From positions 3,438,501-3,502,500 of the forward strand of contig NC_064216.1 of the NCBI RefSeq assembly GCF_023101765.2: a stretch of DNA of 64,000 nucleotides, in the 5' to 3' direction. Below, one piece after another: positions 56,706 to 64,000 of this stretch. The notes under the pieces are model-generated. The model was given only the letters and a program-made list of their open reading frames with translations, had not been told where the DNA came from and searched no databases. A program made the translations under genes and the position numbers. Numbering within the stretch: the first letter of the stretch is position 1; every line of letters begins with the position of its first letter. Source of the stretch: Spodoptera frugiperda (taxonomy: Eukaryota; Arthropoda; Insecta; Lepidoptera; Noctuidae).

Positions 56706-57041
56706 ATAAACCTTGTTGTTAAACATTAAGTTCGATTGAGTATCGACGTATAAATATGTTACCTATGTGGCAGATCTTACTAATACTATTTTTCTGACTA
56801 TTCTCTGAAATGGCTGTTGACTACTTAACCGGACTATCCCTAGGGTGGCCTCTAACAAGAAGTTAAGGCCCCCAGCCAGGGCAACTAAAGCTAAGATTTA
56901 AAAACTAGCTAAGATTTAAAAACTACATAAATCTTGTTGTTAAACATTAAGTTCGATTGAGTATCGACGTATAAATATGTTACCTATGTAGTAGCAGATC
57001 TTACTAACACTATTTTTCTGACTATTCTCTGAAATGGCTGA
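56706..57041. repeat. Direct duplication of about 112 bp, units 222 bp apart
   Basis: CTTGTTGTTAAACATTAAGT through CTGAAATGGCTG occurs at about 56710-56818 and again at about 56932-57041 with few differences. Confidence 0.85.
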
Positions 57042-57387
57042 ACCGATTTCGACGGGACTTTCCTTGAGATTGTAGCTTATGCAGTAACTCCTTACTTAGG
57101 TTACTTTTATCAGTCAAAGTCCGTAATCCACGTGAGCGAAGTCGCGGGCCTTAGTTAGTATTAAGGAAATTTAGTACATTTTTGCTTTTCCATACTATTT
57201 TACCGGCATTTTGATTTTATGGCGGTACGATGTCTTATACATATGACGTAAATACCAAGTAATAAGCAATTTCCTTAAGAGGCGTTCTCGTTGTAGATGG
57301 GAAGCATTGGAGTAGAAATCGTATTATCTATATATTATTAGGTAATATAGTTACTTGTAGCGTCACATAGTTAAGCGACATTAAGAG

Positions 57388-57536
57388 GGCTTAGTTTTAC
57401 GTTGAACGAAAACGAAACGAGACCGCGTTCGGCGCTTTGATTAATTGGTTTACTTGAATCGGCCAATCAGGGCGCCGAACGCGCTCTCGTTTCTATTAGG
57501 TACTTTAAGCGTAAAACAAACTCATAGTAAGGTACA
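57388..57536. mobile_element. Palindromic MITE, family M1
   Basis: GCTTAGTTTTACGTTGAACG and CGTAAAACAAACTCATAGTAAG inverted ends with GGCGCTTTGATT / AATCAGGGCGCC interior. Confidence 0.65.
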
Positions 57537-58251
57537 GAGTACTCAAAAATTGGCGAAAAAAAACTTTGTATTATATGTAGATAGGTTGACGAATGCATTC
57601 TATACATATTTTTAGGAATTACGAAGTTCAATGACGATTAAACAATGTACATTGTTTACATTTTTAAATAATAATATGAAATCCAGTTACATGGACCCCC
57701 TATTACAAAGTATAGCGGCATTACGTGTCGTAATGAACACCTCTGCTTATCTCTTTTGGGGATAAAAGGCGTGACGTTGCTTTTTTTGTATAAAATTCAC
57801 GGTTACTGATTACTATTAGTCCTTAACAAGCCAGATAAATATTTTATTAAGTACCTAATATTGTGTGTTTCATGTTATGAATCTTCCCCATCCCCATTCC
57901 CGAACAACAAACCTTAAATTCCTAACACCCAAAAGCCGGCAACGCACTTGTAACGCCTCTGGTGTTTCAAGTGTCCATGGGCGGCGGCGATTGCTTACCA
58001 TCAGGTAATACGTCTGCTCGATTATCGGCATGACTCATAAAAAAAAATATGTAGTACATCTTTATAATTATGGTGCAATCTGCAGCAACTACGTCATCAT
58101 CTTTGCGATAATTATAGATATTTTATGATCCTAACACCAATTTATTAGTGTCATCATCGCCTCAGTACAAATATAAAAGGAAAATTTAACTGTATTTTCT
58201 GTTAGGAAAATCCATACGGTTAATATATCCACCACGTGGGTTCGCCCACGA

Positions 58252-58597
58252 GTAGGGTTGCCAAATGGCCGGGATATCTGAGATTGTCCTGGAATATCGT
58301 GTGCTGTCCCGTGTCCATTAGTTTTACTTTGCTGTCCCGGAATGAAATAATACTAGTATTTTTTTTTGCATAAAAATACAATACTATGACGAAAAGTTAA
58401 GTCAAACGTTGTAACGTGCTCGCAAGTCGCGACGGGCCTTAAAAAGTTACTTGCAAAAGTTGATAACATTTAATATTTTAATCTTCAAAAAATAAAAGGT
58501 TTTTCTTCATTAACCTCGGATGGGACACCAAAGCTCAGATTACGTTCGTGGCCCTAGAAATGTCCGGGAAATTATCAGTCTGGATCTGGCAACCCTA
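58252..58597. mobile_element. Foldback MITE with TA-flanked ends
   Basis: TAGGGTTGCCAAATGGCC and GATCTGGCAACCCTA ends; TA at both borders; no ORF. Confidence 0.65.
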
Positions 58598-58683
58598 CAC
58601 ACGAAGCCCACATGTTTAAGGAAAACTCACGAATTAACACAATCGAAAATATACATAGCAGACAGACATACATACATACATAT

Positions 58684-58968
58684 CGTCACGCCTTTGATCC
58701 CCGAAGGGGTAGGCAGAGGTGTACATTACGGCACGTAATGCCACTGTGTACACCCACATTTCACAATTTATATTGTAAGTCCCATGTAATAGGTGGTGAG
58801 CCTATTGCCATATACCGGGCACATTTCCAGACTCCGTGCTACCACTGAGAAATTTTCGAAAAACCGAAAAAAGCCCAGTAATACTTCGCCCGACCCGGGA
58901 ATCGAACCCGAGACCAACCCCTTGCCCGGCAGTCGCACTTGCAACCACTCGGCCAACGAGGCAGTCAT
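58684..58968 (-). mobile_element. tRNA-derived SINE (family 1)
   Basis: Minus-strand head with B box GGGTTCGATTCCCGGGTC and an (acat)n tail on its left side at about 58661-58683. Confidence 0.82.
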
Positions 58969-61879
58969 GAAAGACAGACTATGAAAATGTCACATAAAAT
59001 TATATTTAACTGGTAATCATTGGGTAGAGTACTTTCACGTGTAATGGGTAAATAGATATATTTAGACATCGGCCAAAAACCTTGACTTTTTTATATCTTT
59101 AGTTGGTACAAATAGAATGGAGATGCTCGCTTAATTACATTGAGAGTAGGTATATGTAAAGTATTTTTGTTTTGTCTATTCAACTCATTCACTCTTGACA
59201 AATTCTGTATTTTACTCTCACAGAATGAGTTTGTTAAATACAGTAGGTATTTGTCAAGTCAATAGGGAAGATGACTAATTTTATTTTAATGTTTTCTTAC
59301 GCAAGATAGATCTATCGATTTGAATTATCGCGTGACGTCACTTTTACATACACATATTCACTTTACGAGGTACACATTTTTTATATGGAAACTTTGATTC
59401 GTTTTATCTAAGTATTGTTATCTTACGTGACAAAATAAAACAAAAATACGTGTTTATTATTTTTTCATTACCTAACTGACGGACTAAATAGATTTTTATT
59501 TTCAAACTCCGTCATCATCCCAATTATAAGTAGGTAAACCAAAAATTGTGATTAACGTCAATAAAATTGTAAGTAAAGGGGCCGTTTAAAAGGTGTCATT
59601 AACACATTGGATCCTCGACAGTTGACAGTCTTGACAGTTTTTTGTCGGGAGTTAGTCTTAAGAATGGTCTATTGTTCTTTCATGTAATTGGAAACTGTAA
59701 AAAAAAGGGATGAAAATGAAAGCGAACCGCCTTTTAAATGGTTTTATTTAGCCTGACCCGTTTTTTAGTTTAGATCTTTAGTCATTGGAATTGGACACTC
59801 TTCCTGAAGACAGATCGACCTGATGGTACACACTCTTAATCTAGATGACCATACAATAAGGTACAATCGCCATACATGGCCCAGTTTCTAAAAAATACAT
59901 TTGTGTTAAAATGCCAAAAACTCTACTACATTTTTGGATATATATCTCGATTTTCAAATAAATATAATATTACAACATCCAAAATGTTTTTCTTTACTTT
60001 ATTAGTCTGGAGGATGTTAAAAGGCTTTAAAATTAGGTGGGCCTTATTAGGCGCGTTTACCTTATTATAATATATTTTTTCCATAAGTACTTCCATTATG
60101 GATATCAAACGAAAGGGCTTTTATGGTAGAATAGAGTGTGTTGAAACCGTTTGACATAAAAAAAAATATGGTTTACTTGCTTTGAATTTCGGTTTATGGC
60201 GGCGCCAAGCGATTGTCTATTGACCACTTCTCGTGAATGACTCTGAATAACTTTGGGTACAAGTATTTTCACATCCATTGATGTCTATTATTGAATGAAA
60301 GAATTCGAAGAATGAAGGTATAATTAACAACCATTTTGACACATTTTAACAATATTTTTACTGCCGAAAAGGATTTTTTTTACCACCGTTTAATTTTGTA
60401 TACACAGTCTTGTGTAGTATTACGATTCTGGGCGCTGTGGTCCAGTTTTTGTATCTTATGGAGTTAATAAGTTTCTGAGAATCTCAGGTAGAAGTTGCGT
60501 GAAGGTATTCCATACAATTAACTAAAGTATTGGACATGGAGGTTCAATGAACGTTATTTGCTTTTTTATGCAATGTCTCGTCTCATTTCTGAACGATGGT
60601 TAGTTATTTTGGTCCAGGATTTGAAGATGACTTTGCTGTTTGAGTTAAATAATTGTTTGTTGTGTAACTTATATTACTGGTGTTATTATTTGGTTGGTTG
60701 TTTGTTTTATATTGTACTCTGTTTAAGCTCTTGTGTTTTTAATACGAATATGTACGGATAATATATCACTTTAACTATATAATGTATGAACTTAAGCTGT
60801 AAAATTATGCATGTTTTCCAGTAAATAAATAATTTAGCCATAGAAGTAATTAATTGTGAGATTAAGGACTTGTTTCACAATATCTGGATAGCCTCTATGT
60901 ATCCTATAACTTTGAATTAAGAACGTAATTTGTGTATCAAATACGTTTATCGGGCATATAAGTGAAGGTGGTGAAATAGGCCCTTAGTTAATCAAAATTG
61001 GATCGAATCACCCATGAATTAAAGTAATGTTTCTTAAACCGGCAAGACAAATGATTGATTAATAGGTCACTTTACAATAAATAGACAGAGAGCCATGTAC
61101 AGATAGGATAAAATATACAAATTGTGCAGAAACGGAACAAAACAAAGACCTTGCGACATTTCAACCTTTTAATTGTAAGTAGGTATGTACTTGAATGTTT
61201 ATCTTAATATTAAGTATTTCGTGTTTTTGATAACATTATCGTGTTCATTACACCAGATAAGCACGCCATGCAAATTTACATAGATCTATTATCTCGTTTG
61301 CCGTTTTGTTATGAACACCTAATTTAATGTGAATTCCGAAAAACCGAATACATATTTAAGACTGCCATTAATTTAGCGTTTGTAGGACAACTGATATCTT
61401 CACAATGAAATGCAAATGTGTGTAACCTCCTATCTACAGTTTTATTAATAGTTTCGACAAGGCTAAATAAAGTAGGTTTTACGTAAATATATAGTTTATG
61501 TATTGGAAATTAAGGTATCATTTCCCATTGTGTGGCTCCGTACAATTGAAAAATTAATAGGCGTTACGAATAGACTTTCACGGACGAAGCCTTTTTCGCC
61601 GTCTAGGGTAAAAGGCCGTATAGCCATTCCTGTTTGAAAAGGACGAGAAGAGATGCCTCAATTCCCGTTAACTGTTTGTTCAATGAAACCGAGTTTGGGG
61701 CATTTACCTCGTGTGCTTTCTGTGGTTAAGCACCGTTTGAAATAGTGGCTCCCGAATACTCAAAAGGGAAATCAATTTCAACTGCCCATTTAACTTACGT
61801 CGTCTCCGTCATTGCGATGTGTATTGTAGCGGTTAATATTTAAGTTATAGGATTAAATGTCAAAGCCATTTTTAAGGGT

Positions 61880-62160
61880 GTTTTTCCACCAGAGATGTGC
61901 TACGTAGCTATGCCAGGTTCCATCAGAGATGATGACTATGTAGCTATACTGCGAGTATAATAGCTCAGCTATGAAACTATGTGACTGTTTCCCCTGATAC
62001 TAAGCTATGTAGCGGTGCGAGTAAGGCGTGCAATGAAGATGCGCCGCCGCGCTGCAAACGCACATAGCTACGTCATTCTTTTGTTTATGTAAGTATTTAT
62101 TTCGTAGTGCTTGACACGTAGTCACTACGTGTCGTAGTGACGCATAGGTCGGTAATAAGA
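61880..62160 (+). mobile_element. MITE-like repeat
   Basis: TTTTTCCACCAGAGATGTGC start and repeated GCTATGTAGC/AGCTACGT motifs suggest a known lepidopteran MITE type; the right end was not located. Confidence 0.4.
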
Positions 62161-62282
62161 CACTCGATTGGTGGGGGAAAATGCATTGGAGTAAACAGTT
62201 GACTACTTTGAAACGTTTTTCGTGACGTCGCGGTCCATCATGGCGTATGTTAATAAATTGGTAGGTAGTATGACTAACGCAT

Positions 62283-62398
62283 GAATACTCAAACGCTACT
62301 CAATTTTAAGTTGTACTTAAATATCGTGCTATCTCTGTGATTTTATAAAGAATTGGTAGTGACAGAACTACATTTGAGAGCGTCTTAAAATTGCACTA
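62283..62398. mobile_element. Foldback MITE, family M3, copy 3 (right end lost)
   Basis: ATACTCAAACGCTACTCAAT start; interior shared with the 56575 copy; ends at CTTAAAATTG without the outer repeat. Confidence 0.7.
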
Positions 62399-63890
62399 AT
62401 GATCTGTAAATGTGTGCTATGTAATGTACATTCTACAATTATTTTAAAAGTAATTGGAACAGAATTATTTACTGTTTTACGGTCATCTAATACGTAAAGA
62501 ATTTATCTGATACCAACTACGTCCTACGTATGTGTAGACTTGTGTTTAATTCAATATTTATCTCATGATTTACCACTTGATAAAATATCAAATTAACACT
62601 ATCGTTATCTGCGACTACAATAATGTAAATAAGATTATTATGCTAATCAAAAAATCCTATGTATTGTTGATTAATGTAATTTGGCACACAATACTCCGAT
62701 ACGGGGGATTTTGTTGTGTTCCAGTCTCGTCCTTCCATCGTTCTCCAGTATCACCAAAGTTGGCGTTAATAAGAATTCTAAAATGGTATGCCTACTACTT
62801 TGCACGGACGGACGAGTCGGAAATGAAGTTTTAACGAAACTCCGTTTCGTCGATCAATTTATTTAGCCTTATTAAAATTTCGTCTCGTACACTTAAAGAA
62901 TACGTTATAACCTCGTTTCGTCACTTTGCACGCGATTAGTCATCATTATGTTGAAAATCAGCGAGGATCACTTGTTAAACAACACTGTCTGTCTACTCAT
63001 GATTTCGCGCCCAACATTCGTCGGAAATATTATCGCTAGAATAACGTGTTGTGCATCTCGTCACACTACTCCAGCCGACAACCCGACTTATTTTTATATA
63101 ATAGAATTTCTTATGTTTTAAAGTCATTTATTTCGATACTTTTAGCAATTATCCTCATTAGATTGTCGTTTAATATCGGAAGCTTCGTACATACTAATAT
63201 TCTCTTTATTGCACCAGTAGTTAATCATAATAATTGTGACCGATTTTAAGCTTAGATAAGGCATATGCAAAAGCGAAAGATATGGGTAATCTTTTGATAT
63301 GTTAAGAGCAATTAAGGTTTAAGGAAGTAATTAGGATCGTATGGTATGGTACCTATTGTTTTGGATTTTAGTTTTAAATCATGAATAGGGACAGGGTAGA
63401 TGACAAAATTTTTATTTTAGGTAATCTTGTAGTCCGTCTTGTAGATTATTTTAAAACGTAAGACACACATTTTTTATTTTCTGAAACAAATACCTACTTT
63501 CGAAGATATATCGGTTTTAAATATCGCGTGACGTCACTGCTATGTACAATTTATATGTAAAAATGACGTATGTATTGCTCCCACTCCTAAATAATTCACG
63601 TGGGTTAACATTTGAGGAAAATAAGTGGGGATTTTACAACAAATAGGTATGCGGAATTAGTTTCTAATTGGTTTTATATTGGTTGATTGATTAGATTTAC
63701 GTATACACGATAAAGACGTGGATACTTATCTTATCCTAGACATAATTTATAGCATTGTTGAATAGCATGATGTGTGTGTGGTACGGAAATGGGAGTTCTT
63801 TCATACGCATGTTTCAAGTAGCTCACGCCTCTATACTTGGTACATGATAAACCAATCGTTCACCGATATTATAATGTTATTTTATCAGTA

Positions 63891-64000
63891 CCCTTAGTAT
63901 GAGTTTGCTTTACGTATTACGTATTGCTTTATGAGACCGAAACGAGAGCGCGTTCGGCTCTCTGTATCATCAGTATGAATTTGCTTTACGTTTAAACTGA
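63891..64000. mobile_element. Palindromic MITE, family M1, cut by window edge
   Basis: CCCTTAGTATGAGTTTGCTT end and GAAACGAGAGCGCGTTCGGC interior match the family; a second start-like TCAGTATGAATTTGCTTTACG follows at about 63969. Confidence 0.6.

Larger units (their letters stand above)
46744..64000. other. Gene-poor interval; presumably holds the first exon and promoter of the nucleotidase gene
   Basis: No coding exon could be established. Repeats recognised are listed separately. A coding-like block at about 55511-55691 is the only exon candidate. The unseen start exon of the nucleotidase (minus strand, ending in phase 0 with a GT donor) should lie somewhere here or beyond the right edge. 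Confidence 0.45.

Noticed and set aside
61795..61830. Candidate first exon for the nucleotidase (ATG ACG GAG then gtaagt on the minus strand)
   Set aside because: Its phase is 2, whereas exon 1 needs phase 0; joining gives an immediate stop.

Overview
The window looks like a moth or butterfly (Lepidoptera) nuclear genome segment. It is AT-rich, its genes are split into short exons with consensus GT/AG sites, and its introns and intergenic DNA are packed with tRNA-headed SINEs, RTE-type LINE tails and palindromic MITEs typical of that order. The order is inferred; species cannot be called. All coordinates, splice phases and translations were worked out by eye.

Layout. (1) 1-12.5 kb, plus strand: the 3' half of a nuclear pore membrane glycoprotein 210 gene (gp210/NUP210). 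Thirteen exons join in frame and include the membrane span and cytoplasmic tail; the 5' half lies left of the window. (2) 13.3-17.2 kb: OSCP1 (minus) and SMYD4-like (plus), head to head with 65 bp between start codons. (3) 17.2-23.4 kb: no gene, several foldback MITEs. (4) 23.4-46.7 kb, minus strand: a 5'-nucleotidase (CD73/UshA family) locus. (5) 46.8-64 kb: no convincing gene; SINEs, retroposon fragments and MITEs, probably containing the unseen first exon of the nucleotidase gene.

The main discovery is the nucleotidase locus. Two exons encoding the signal-peptide end and the first half of the di-metal site (46526-46743 and 45357-45510) occur once. Downstream lie six intact, divergent copies of one large terminal exon (F 41317-42648, E 38830-40143, D 36285-37673, C 34012-35397, B 27866-29194, A 23470-24897), plus a decayed seventh fragment near 31.7-31.85 kb. 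Every copy starts immediately after an AG acceptor at the same codon, in phase 0, matching the phase-0 donor of the shared exon 2. None has its own upstream exons or start codon. The simplest reading is one transcription unit with alternative last exons. A shared N-terminal piece carrying three metal ligands is joined to one of six C-terminal pieces carrying the catalytic Asn-His pair, the other metal histidines and the nucleotide pocket. Copies A, C, D and F end in a GPI-signal-like hydrophobic tail; B and E do not. Copy F, nearest the shared exons, has lost most catalytic residues and looks like a pseudoenzyme.

Other points of note are a pogo/Tigger deletion derivative with an RTE insertion nested in it, a second pogo-like element, inverted copies of one MITE flanking nucleotidase exon B, and a possible alternative last exon inside SMYD4.
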